The notes under the pieces were generated by a model. That model ran no database searches. It was given only the letters and a program-made list of their open reading frames with translations, and was not told where the DNA came from. Below, piece after piece: positions 1 to 5,197 of a DNA stretch of 5,293 bases (the first letter of the stretch is position 1; each line of letters starts with the position of its first letter). The DNA is from an uncultured Veillonella sp. (lineage in GTDB: Bacteria; Bacillota; Negativicutes; Veillonellales; Veillonellaceae): NCBI GenBank assembly GCA_937930265.1, contig CALGLI010000018.1, positions 1 through 5,293 of the forward strand. The letters run 5' to 3'. The translations under genes were made by a program, and so were the position numbers.

Positions 1-967
1 GACTTTCACGAGTAGACATAATCATACCTGCATACGGTGCAGATACACGAATCAATGCCACGATTTTTTCAAAGATATCATCTGGTACTGCATTACTGAA
101 ATCATCTACATCGATATCATCAGCTGGGCAAATCCGAGGCACACTAATCGTATGCGGACCTACGCCAAATTTTGCTTCTAAATGTTCTGCATGCATCAAC
201 AAGCCTACGAAGTCGTATTTGTAATGCTCCAATCCATAGAGCACACCAATCCCCACGTCATCGATACCCGCCTCCATAGCACGGTCCATAGCCGTTGTAT
301 GGTATGCATAATTGCTCTTAGGTCCTGTTGGATGAAGAGCCTCGTAATTTTCTTTATTATATGTTTCTTGGAATAATGTGTACGTACCGATGCCTGCCTC
401 ATGCAATTTACGATAATCTTCCACTTCGCAAGCGGCGATATTTACGTTCACACGGCGAATTTCACCATTATCTTTTTTGATAGAGTAAATCGTATCGATA
501 CATTCTAAAATATATTCCAAAGGATTTTCTAATGGATGTTCACCAGATTCAATAACAATCCGTTTATGCCCCATCGCTTCTAACGCCATGACTTCTTCAC
601 GAACTTGGTCTTGGTTCAATTTTTTACGAGTAATGGTCTTATTTTTTGCATGGTATGGGCAATAGACACAACCATTGATGCAGTAATTGGATAAATATAA
701 AGGAGCAAACAGCACGATACGATTGCCGTAAATGGCTTGTTTAATCTCTTTTGCTAAGGCAAATAGTTTCTCCTTATATTCTGGTAAGGGACATTCTAAC
801 AGCACCATTGCCTCACGGTGATTCAATCCTACACGAGTTTTCGCCTTTTCTAATATGGCATCCAATAAAGGACGATTTTCCTTGTTTTCTTCTGCGTATT
901 GCAATGTGGCTAGAATCTCTTCGTGATTAATAAATTCTTCCGCCTTGGAAGAGTGTACGTCATACAT
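1..967 (-). CDS. hydG: [FeFe]-hydrogenase H-cluster radical SAM maturase HydG (3' part cut off by window)
   Basis: HydG is a radical SAM tyrosine lyase. It cleaves tyrosine to p-cresol and dehydroglycine and converts the latter to the CO and cyanide ligands of the [FeFe]-hydrogenase H-cluster. The first 322 codons are visible; the family is usually about 470 residues, so the C-terminal part with the second Fe-S cluster lies outside. The SAM-cluster motif CINGCVYC gives C96, C100 and C103. Family-typical segments follow: GEIRRVNVNIAA (168-179), GIGTYTLFQETY (192-203), LHPTGPK (211-217), AYHTTAMDRAMEAGIDDVG (221-239), GVGPHTISVPR (268-278) and STRES (318-322). These fit HydG better than its relative ThiH. 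The ATG at 967 has a good Shine-Dalgarno AAGGAG (974-979) six bases upstream; a second ATG four bases on is out of frame. The gene is monocistronic at its 5' side, with its own likely promoter. Residue 280 is Cys (RICPADD), where I recall a basic residue in relatives. Confidence 0.95.
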   Translation of the reverse strand, partial: MYDVHSSKAEEFINHEEILATLQYAEENKENRPLLDAILEKAKTRVGLNHREAMVLLECPLPEYKEKLFALAKEIKQAIYGNRIVLFAPLYLSNYCINGCVYCPYHAKNKTITRKKLNQDQVREEVMALEAMGHKRIVIESGEHPLENPLEYILECIDTIYSIKKDNGEIRRVNVNIAACEVEDYRKLHEAGIGTYTLFQETYNKENYEALHPTGPKSNYAYHTTAMDRAMEAGIDDVGIGVLYGLEHYKYDFVGLLMHAEHLEAKFGVGPHTISVPRICPADDIDVDDFSNAVPDDIFEKIVALIRVSAPYAGMIMSTRES

Positions 968-980
968 AGTAAACTCCTTT

Positions 981-997
981 TCTACTGACTTAGTAGA
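981..997 (-). other. Hairpin abutting the hydG Shine-Dalgarno
   Basis: In the transcript, TCTACT and AGTAGA form a 6-bp stem with a 5-base loop, and the 3' arm directly touches the AAAAGGAG ribosome-binding site. It could affect initiation, but it leaves the SD itself single-stranded. The base pairing is seen directly; any role is inference. Confidence 0.35.
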
Positions 998-1025
998 TCT
1001 ATTACATTCCCAGCTTAGGTTATCT

Positions 1026-1127
1026 ATACACAGTGTATCCCGAGGGGGAACTTTCAATATAACATGTGGCAACACCCTCTAGATGTTGCACCTATTTAGG
1101 TATACCGATTTTATTAGATATAGCCTT
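1026..1127 (-). promoter_or_regulatory. Structured hydG 5' leader with operator-like palindromes
   Basis: If transcription starts near 1127, hydG has a leader of about 160 nt. It contains several symmetric elements: GGTATACC (1099-1106), ACCTAAATAGGT (1090-1101), a hairpin with stem GCAACA/TGTTGC extended by GU/AC past one bulge (1066-1091, loop 1075-1083), and ATACACTGTGTAT (1026-1038). The two palindromes around 1090-1106 lie about +20 to +38 and could be repressor sites, since hydrogenase maturation is often redox-controlled. None matches the Rex consensus TTGTGAA-N4-TTCACAA, and I do not recognise a riboswitch class. Seen: the symmetry. Inferred: regulation. Confidence 0.35.
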
Positions 1128-1133
1128 TCTTTT

Positions 1134-1162
1134 ATTATACTCCACTTGAGTATCTATGTATA
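1134..1162 (-). promoter_or_regulatory. Candidate sigma-70-type promoter of hydG
   Basis: A perfect -10 box TATAAT (1134-1139) lies 17 bases from a 4/6 match to the -35 box, TATACA (1157-1162). Transcription would begin near 1127, downstream of the rpmA terminator, giving hydG its own transcript. The region is AT-rich, so a chance -10 is possible, but the spacing is ideal. Confidence 0.55.
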
Positions 1163-1377
1163 TAAAATTAGTCTCTATTATGAAAGCAATTACTAATACT
1201 ATCTATGCGTAAACAGAAACACACAGATATTCATCTGTTCATTATTATATGCACACTGATGTTGAAATACCACACATATCGTATGATAAGATATACCTCG
1301 CACTAAGAGTTAGAACCCTCTATAAGGGAACACCAATACGTCCCTTATGCCCACTCCTTAACAATACGGCAACACAC
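1163..1377. other. Intergenic spacer between rpmA terminator and hydG promoter, no gene seen
   Basis: No convincing coding region on either strand. A plus-strand open frame crossing 1249-1581 mostly mirrors rpmA and has no family features or ribosome-binding site. Two inverted repeats stand out: an 8-bp perfect stem ATAAGGGA/TCCCTTAT with an 11-base loop read on the minus strand (1322-1348), and ACAGAT/ATCTGT with a 4-base loop (1223-1238). Neither is followed by a T-run, so they are not intrinsic terminators. A small RNA is possible, but I see no clear promoter-terminator pair for one. Confidence 0.5.
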
Positions 1378-1412
1378 AAAAAAGGCCACCAGATATTGCT
1401 ATCTAGTGACCT
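1378..1412 (-). terminator. Intrinsic terminator of rplU-prp-rpmA
   Basis: On the minus strand a 13-bp stem (arms 1400-1412 and 1383-1395, paired throughout with three G-U pairs) closes on a GCAA tetraloop (1396-1399) and runs straight into a T-tract (1378-1383). It starts 16 bases after the rpmA stop codon. A short outer pairing (AACACA with TGTGTT) flanks it. It ends the ribosomal operon and separates it from hydG. Confidence 0.95.
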
Positions 1413-1428
1413 CTTATATGTGTTGTTA

Positions 1429-1716
1429 TTAAGCTTCTACAGGGTATACAGAAACTTTACGGTTATAACGACCAGCACGTTCAAATGCTACACGGCCAGG
1501 AACCAATGCAAACAAAGTATCATCTTTGCCGATACCTACGTTAGTGCCTGGATGGAAATGTGTACCACGTTGACGAACTAGGATGTTACCACTTTTTACA
1601 GTAGAACCGTCATGGCATTTAACTCCAAGACGTTTGGACTCGGAATCACGACCATTTTTTGTACTGGAAGCACCTTTTTTAGATGCGAATAGTTGTAATT
1701 GGATATTGATTAACAT
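1429..1716 (-). CDS. rpmA: 50S ribosomal protein L27 with Prp-cleavable N-terminus
   Basis: L27 is a large-subunit protein whose N-terminal tail reaches the peptidyl-transferase centre. The 95-residue product is full length and shows the signature [21 protein letters not shown], then [15 protein letters not shown] and the ending [10 protein letters not shown]. The N-terminus [10 protein letters not shown] followed by ASKKG matches the Firmicutes-type pre-L27 extension that is cut after the Phe by the protease Prp, whose gene lies just upstream; cleavage after F10 is inferred from that family. I chose the ATG at 1716 because it sits five bases after a strong GGAGGTGA. An in-frame GTG nine bases upstream lies inside that Shine-Dalgarno and is unlikely to be used. 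Third gene of rplU-prp-rpmA, followed by the terminator. Confidence 0.98.
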   Translation of the reverse strand: MLINIQLQLFASKKGASSTKNGRDSESKRLGVKCHDGSTVKSGNILVRQRGTHFHPGTNVGIGKDDTLFALVPGRVAFERAGRYNRKVSVYPVEA

Positions 1717-1721
1717 GTAGT

Positions 1722-1730
1722 TCACCTCCT
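1722..1730 (-). promoter_or_regulatory. rpmA ribosome-binding site overlapping the prp stop codon
   Basis: AGGAGGTGA lies five bases before the rpmA ATG, and its first bases are shared with the TAG stop of prp (1729-1731). Ribosomes finishing prp therefore stop on the rpmA initiation site, an arrangement expected to allow translational coupling. This SD is much stronger than the one before prp, consistent with L27 being needed in far larger amounts than its protease. Confidence 0.85.
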
Positions 1731-2043
1731 ATTGTTCACTCACTCTAACAAAATCACTATATTGATCCGCCACATTCTTGATGCCAAGAAGCATAGTCTC
1801 TAATATAGCTTGTCCTCTTTCAGTAATGGGTTCTGAAAGTAGGATATGTAACTCACCATCTTCCATTTGGTACTCCATGGATTGCTGAGCTACCTCATGA
1901 AGTCCCAAGACCGATGTTTGTGAAAGCATAGATATAGCGGCACATACAATATCTTCTCCATAGGGACCTGCATTAGCGTGCCCTTGAAAATGACATTCTA
2001 CGATTTGCCCTAATGCATTGCGTTTCACATCCACGTGAGTCAT
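1729..2043 (-). CDS. prp: Ribosomal-processing cysteine protease Prp (YsxB family)
   Basis: Prp is a small cysteine protease that removes the N-terminal extension of L27 so that it can work in the ribosome. The 104-residue product is of usual length for the family. The catalytic motif GHANAGPYGEDIVCAAIS spans residues 21-38, placing the catalytic His at 22 and Cys at 34, the positions known for the staphylococcal enzyme. Gene order rplU-prp-rpmA is the conserved Firmicutes arrangement. The ATG at 2043 comes five bases after the rplU stop, with only a modest SD (GAGGCG) inside the end of rplU, suggesting low or coupled translation. Its substrate's cleavage motif is present in the next gene. 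Confidence 0.95.
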   Translation of the reverse strand: MTHVDVKRNALGQIVECHFQGHANAGPYGEDIVCAAISMLSQTSVLGLHEVAQQSMEYQMEDGELHILLSEPITERGQAILETMLLGIKNVADQYSDFVRVSEQ

Positions 2044-2048
2044 GATAC

Positions 2049-2360
2049 TTACGCCTCGATTTTTTCGATGCGAACTTTAGTGAATGGTTGGCGATGGCCT
2101 TGACGACGACGATAGTTGGATTTCGCTTTGTATTTGAAAACCAAAATCTTTTTCGCTTTACCATGTTCAAGTACTGTACCAGTAACTTTTGCACCGTCCA
2201 CAAGTGGTGTACCAACTTTAACGTCACCGTCTTTAACTACAGTTACAACTTCGTCAAAAGAAACAGTTCCTTCAGCTGCTACATCCAATTTTTCAATAGT
2301 GATGACATCGCCTTCAGAAACGCGATATTGCTTACCACCAGTTTTAATAATTGCGTACAT
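2049..2360 (-). CDS. rplU: 50S ribosomal protein L21
   Basis: L21 is a 23S rRNA-binding large-subunit protein. The 103-residue product is full length, beginning [18 protein letters not shown] and ending in the basic segment [26 protein letters not shown] typical of the family. The open frame extends upstream, but the ATG at 2360 matches the universal L21 N-terminus and has a strong SD, AAGGAGGTG, five bases away (within 2361-2373). First gene of the rplU-prp-rpmA operon, driven by the consensus promoter at 2477-2506 through a leader of about 110 nt. Confidence 0.98.
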   Translation of the reverse strand: MYAIIKTGGKQYRVSEGDVITIEKLDVAAEGTVSFDEVVTVVKDGDVKVGTPLVDGAKVTGTVLEHGKAKKILVFKYKAKSNYRRRQGHRQPFTKVRIEKIEA

Positions 2361-2470
2361 TATGACACCTCCTTGTATTCGTACTCGCTGAATGCGGTTA
2401 TCTAGCCGAAGCCAAATATTATTGACCTCTTCATGCGGCTTGCAATAGTTGGGCGTACCCAAACTATGAC
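2361..2470 (-). promoter_or_regulatory. Structured rplU leader (candidate L21-type leader RNA)
   Basis: The predicted transcript begins near 2470 and has about 110 untranslated bases. Three bases in is a hairpin: ATAGTT and GGG pair with CCC and AACTAT past one bulged U, closing on a UACG loop (2445-2467). A second hairpin, UUGGC-UUCG-GCUAG, carries a stable cUUCGg tetraloop (2402-2415). Its 3' arm can instead pair with an upstream AGCCG (2436-2440), so two folds compete. Leaders before rplU that control ribosomal-protein synthesis are known in low-GC Gram-positives (L21 leader class); whether this one belongs to that class I cannot confirm by eye. Confidence 0.5.
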
Positions 2471-2476
2471 TTACTT

Positions 2477-2506
2477 ATTATACAGGACAAGCACTCCTTA
2501 TGTCAA
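2477..2506 (-). promoter_or_regulatory. Strong consensus promoter of rplU-prp-rpmA
   Basis: The -35 box TTGACA (2501-2506) and -10 box TATAAT (2477-2482) are both perfect matches, with an 18-base spacer. The start would be near 2470. Perfect boxes suit a highly expressed ribosomal-protein operon. Confidence 0.92.
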
Positions 2507-2736
2507 CGAAATAGGCCCATTTTTTCTATCCACACCTATGAAAGCCTATTTTGCTGTATCTATTATAGATGTTACTCGAATCACTAGGTCATATAGCAGC
2601 AAACCCTTTCATCTATATACCATCGTATGTCCTATACATGGTATACAAATACGAGTATGGGCTTAGGATATAATACTCTCCCCAAAGTTAACTATACACT
2701 AAGTACACCTAGGTCTTCACTACTATAAAAGTATAC
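2507..2736. other. Intergenic spacer between bcr-like gene and rplU promoter
   Basis: No coding region recognised. I found no stem followed by a T-run after the efflux gene, so its transcript may end by another mechanism or read into the ribosomal operon. Another inverted repeat, AAATAGGC/GCCTATTT (2509-2516 and 2544-2551), has a 27-base loop and sits directly upstream of the rplU -35 box. The most regular structure, at 2616-2645, is listed separately. Confidence 0.5.
2616..2645. repeat. Inverted repeat / hairpin between the efflux gene and rplU
   Basis: TATACCAT + GTAT pairs with ATAC + ATGGTATA across a 5-base loop, giving a 12-bp stem with one bulged base. It has no adjacent T-run on either strand, so it is not a standard terminator. 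It could protect the 3' end of the efflux transcript or be a DNA-binding palindrome; function unknown. Confidence 0.5.
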
Positions 2737-3921
2737 CTATATAGACAGACGTGCAAACCGATAATAGCATAAAAGCGCTGCCAATGAACATGCCACCATG
2801 GTGATTCCCATAGGAATCGCCGTATGAGACCCTCCAATCCCCACAATAGGGGACACAATACCGGCAGACATCATGGAGAAAAAGCCTAATAGTGCAGATG
2901 CACTGCCCGCCAAATGTCCATAATCCGTCATGGCCATAGAGAAGCTAGCAGCACCGAATAAAGACACCATCCCTACGGTAAAGAATAAAATTGTGGTCAC
3001 CACTAAGAATGGCATATGCAGTGCCATGGTACCTAGAAACAAAGTGGATCCTAGGAATAGTACACACAAACTCCCGTGCAACAATTGGTAATCCTTAATG
3101 ACATTACTCAAACGAGAGCTAATCATACTAAATAGAATAATTCCACAGCTATTAATGCCAAATATATAACTAAATTGTTGCGCATCCAACCCAAAAATAT
3201 TTTGATACACAAAGGATGACCCACTAATGTAACAGAAAAAGGCACCAAAAGCAAAGCATTGAATACCACATTGCCCTAAAAAAGCTTTATCTTTTAGTAA
3301 AGTTTTATAGTTTTTGATGGCCTCTTGAACACCACCTGCTACGCGTTGCTCCTTTGGTAAACTTTCACGGAATAGAACAGAACCTATCAATAGCACTAGA
3401 GAAAATCCTGCCAACACGACGAAAATGAATCGCCATGTTTCGTAGATTAAAATTTGTCCACCCAATAATGGCGCAATGACAGGCGCTAATCCATTCACCA
3501 TCATCAACGATGCCAACAGCTTAATCAGAGCCGGCCCCGATGCATGGTCACGAGCAACAGCCTTAGAGATAACTACTCCAAAGGAACCCGTCACGCCCTG
3601 TAGAAAGCGCCCCAACAAGAGTACTTCAATATTCGGTGCATAAGCACAAGCAATGGTAGCTACTACGCAAAGTAGATTCCCTACAATGAGTGGCTTTTTA
3701 CGACCTAGCACATCGCTGATAGGTCCTGCAAAGAGTTGTCCCACGGCAATACCAATGGTCATAATGCCGATGGTCATTTGGATATTCGATGCCGATGTGT
3801 CCAGTTCTCCAGGCATAATCGGCAAGGCTGGCAAATACATATCCGTCGCCAATGGTGTTACCGCTGTGAGCAATCCTAAGAATATAATTAAAAATAATGA
3901 ACCAGACTTACTTTCCTTCAT
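2737..3921 (-). CDS. Bcr/CflA-family MFS multidrug efflux transporter
   Basis: A 12-helix major facilitator inner-membrane protein, expected to export small drugs by proton antiport. The 394-residue length and features fit the Bcr/CflA (DHA1) group: the first helix runs into TDMYLPALP (26-34), motif A is GPISDVLGRKK (66-76) between helices 2 and 3, GRFLQGVTG (104-112) opens helix 4, and the motif C-like NGLAPVIAPLLGG (143-155) is in helix 5. The substrate cannot be told from sequence; bicyclomycin, chloramphenicol or sulfonamide export are family examples only. I chose the ATG at 3921 because AAGGA lies five bases upstream. An ATG at 3948 would add nine charged residues but has no SD. The gene overlaps the end of queG by 14 nt, so the two are co-transcribed and probably coupled. 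Confidence 0.9.
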   Translation of the reverse strand: MKESKSGSLFLIIFLGLLTAVTPLATDMYLPALPIMPGELDTSASNIQMTIGIMTIGIAVGQLFAGPISDVLGRKKPLIVGNLLCVVATIACAYAPNIEVLLLGRFLQGVTGSFGVVISKAVARDHASGPALIKLLASLMMVNGLAPVIAPLLGGQILIYETWRFIFVVLAGFSLVLLIGSVLFRESLPKEQRVAGGVQEAIKNYKTLLKDKAFLGQCGIQCFAFGAFFCYISGSSFVYQNIFGLDAQQFSYIFGINSCGIILFSMISSRLSNVIKDYQLLHGSLCVLFLGSTLFLGTMALHMPFLVVTTILFFTVGMVSLFGAASFSMAMTDYGHLAGSASALLGFFSMMSAGIVSPIVGIGGSHTAIPMGITMVACSLAALLCYYRFARLSI

Positions 3922-4801
3922 ACCTTTCCTTTCTAACAATCTCCGCATTGCGAAGCAACACTTTCTTTCCTCGCCAAGCCCAGGCCTTGTGCCCGTACTT
4001 CGCTTTAAACTCTTTATTCGTCATCCCCTCTAGTTCCTCTGTTTCAATATAGGGCTCAACCGTTTGAAATTCTGGAATAGGCGTCATAGGTATCCCCTGA
4101 TTATGCGGGCACACCTCTTGACATACATCGCATCCAAAAATGAGAGGCGTTTTGCCAATAATTTGTTCTTCTTTCTCTGAAAGCTCCCCTTTACACTGAG
4201 TGAGATAACTTTTACAGGTGCGGTAATCTAAGTGATCTCCCTGTAAAGCCTTGCCAGGACAAGCACGCAAACAAGCCCCACATTGGAGACAGTTCTGTGC
4301 AAGCGGTGTAGAGGGGGGCAAGTCCAAGGTTGTCATGATGGTACCAATCACCGTATAGGACCCCCAAGTAGGGTTAATAAACGTTTGATTCCACCCATAA
4401 AAGCCCAAGCCTGCCAAATATGCCATATACCGATCCGCCAAAGGAGACGTATCACAGTGAATCTCGTACATTTCTTCAGGATACCGATCACACAATACAG
4501 CCACCAACCGTTCCAAATACTGACGTACCACAACATGGTAGTCGTCGCCCCAACAATACCTAGCTACATTCGCAACTCCTTCCCTAGGCACATAATAAGG
4601 GAACAAACAGACAATAGCAGACCGCGGTGCAAACATCGTCGTAGACCCTTGCAGACGCTCGTCAACGGTTCCATTCGTAAAGGGGCACGGATAGGGCGTA
4701 TCCAAATGCACCGACGCCTCAGACGGCAACGGCCAAGGCGCCACACCCACCACCGGAATATTTAGTTCATTTGCTAATCGTTCAAGTTCTAATCGTGTCA
4801 T
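3908..4801 (-). CDS. queG: Epoxyqueuosine reductase QueG or QueG-like double-cluster iron-sulfur protein
   Basis: QueG is a cytoplasmic cobalamin- and [4Fe-4S]-dependent enzyme that reduces epoxyqueuosine to queuosine in tRNA, the last step of the pathway. Seen here: ARYCWGDDYHVVV (80-92), the DTSPL segment with the Asp in the position of the catalytic acid (D117), the first cluster CLQCGACLRACP (C171, C174, C177, C181), second-cluster cysteines C224, C227, C231 in GCDVCQEVCPHN plus C203 nearby, and a C-terminal AWRGKKVLLRNAEI. At 297 residues it lacks the C-terminal HEAT-like extension of longer QueGs. Odd: the family GLGxxGKN/H segment reads GLGFYGWNQTF (131-141), with Trp137 replacing Lys, so it may be a divergent paralogue. 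An in-frame stop at 4814-4816 fixes ATG 4801 as the first ATG, yet there is no SD. First gene of a pair with the efflux gene. Confidence 0.8.
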   Translation of the reverse strand: MTRLELERLANELNIPVVGVAPWPLPSEASVHLDTPYPCPFTNGTVDERLQGSTTMFAPRSAIVCLFPYYVPREGVANVARYCWGDDYHVVVRQYLERLVAVLCDRYPEEMYEIHCDTSPLADRYMAYLAGLGFYGWNQTFINPTWGSYTVIGTIMTTLDLPPSTPLAQNCLQCGACLRACPGKALQGDHLDYRTCKSYLTQCKGELSEKEEQIIGKTPLIFGCDVCQEVCPHNQGIPMTPIPEFQTVEPYIETEELEGMTNKEFKAKYGHKAWAWRGKKVLLRNAEIVRKERYEGK

Positions 4802-4807
4802 GTACTT

Positions 4808-4813
4808 ATTATA
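4808..4813 (-). promoter_or_regulatory. TATAAT -10 box implying a leaderless queG transcript
   Basis: A perfect TATAAT ends six bases before the queG ATG, so the normal start point would be the A of ATG or a base beside it. No purine-rich ribosome-binding site is present. The -35 region (AT-rich, about 4830) is a poor match, which weakens the call. A second TATAAT at 4855-4860 could give a leader of about 47 nt, still without an SD. Confidence 0.45.
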
Positions 4814-4816
4814 CTA

Positions 4817-4991
4817 TACATTTCTATACGTTATATATAAGCAAGCACTCATGCATTATACTAATTAAGCACATAGGCTATGCTGATTCAGAAACTTAAA
4901 CAATATTTTTAGTTTTCCACGTAGCATAACTTACACACCTAATTCCATTAGTAAAACCAACGTATACCTATAACCAAACAACATAACTTTA
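4817..4991. other. AT-rich spacer upstream of queG, no gene seen
   Basis: No open frame with coding character on either strand. The stretch is rich in TATA-like sequence and contains a short palindrome, CATAGGCTATG (about 4872-4882). It joins the queG promoter region to the repeat array without a clear boundary structure. Confidence 0.5.
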
Positions 4992-5087
4992 CCTGAGTAA
5001 CGCAGTTAAGCGTAGTAGCCTTCGTCGCGGTTCTTATTGCCTAAATTCCACAAACGCAAGAAGACCGTAACATACCCCTAACCATCC
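4992..5087. repeat. Tandem repeat copy 1 (most diverged, 96 bp)
   Basis: Begins CCTGAGTAACGCAG. It shares a 17-base identical run with copy 3 (4999-5015 with 5205-5221) and a 15-base run with copy 2 (5011-5025 with 5107-5121). The middle (TTGCCTAAATTC) is recognisable, but the 3' third has drifted and lacks the TGTTCCTGAACA palindrome. A stem AACGC with GCGGTT (one bulge) is kept. Confidence 0.8.
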
Positions 5088-5197
5088 CCTGATGATCGCC
5101 GTTTTACGTAGTAGCCTTCGTGGCGTTCCCTTACTGCCTAAATCACGCAAACACCAGAAGAGCGCACATGTTCCTGAACAAACACACTATCCCTTAC
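5088..5197. repeat. Tandem repeat copy 2 (110 bp)
   Basis: Begins CCTGATGATCGCCG. From about 5117 it is almost identical to copy 3: a 31-base run (5135-5165 with 5244-5274) and a 16-base run (5168-5183 with 5278-5293) separated by a one-base length difference. Its left arm differs from the other copies but can still pair as CGCC with GGCG. It ends with the short palindrome TGTTCCTGAACA and a spacer of about 14 bases. Confidence 0.85.

Noticed and set aside
1..967. ThiH (thiazole synthesis tyrosine lyase) instead of HydG
   Set aside because: ThiH shares the CxxxCxxC motif, but the segments GEIRRVNVNIAA, YHTTAMDRAMEAGIDDVG and GPHTISVPR are characteristic of HydG.
1026..1162. Rex redox-repressor site at the hydG promoter
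   Set aside because: No TTGTGAA-like half-site pair with the required spacing could be found.
1249..1581. Plus-strand open frame of 110 codons
   Set aside because: Half of it is antisense to rpmA, it crosses the operon's terminator, and it has no ribosome-binding site or family resemblance.
1717..1725. In-frame GTG start for rpmA adding three residues
   Set aside because: The GTG is part of the GGAGGTGA Shine-Dalgarno that serves the ATG at 1716.
2088..2405. Two plus-strand open frames opposite rplU
   Set aside because: Both are antisense to L21, whose protein family match is unambiguous; no independent signals.
3922..3948. Upstream ATG for the efflux gene
   Set aside because: No SD precedes it and it would add a charged segment not usual for the family; the ATG at 3921 has a properly spaced AAGGA.
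4283..4765. Plus-strand open frame of 160 codons opposite queG
   Set aside because: Arg/His-rich composition typical of an antisense reading of a real gene; it lies wholly inside the well-supported queG.
5168..5181. SOS/LexA-type operator (TGTTCCTGAACA)
   Set aside because: The half-sites are in the opposite orientation and spacing to the Gram-positive LexA box, and the sequence recurs as part of the repeat rather than at a promoter.
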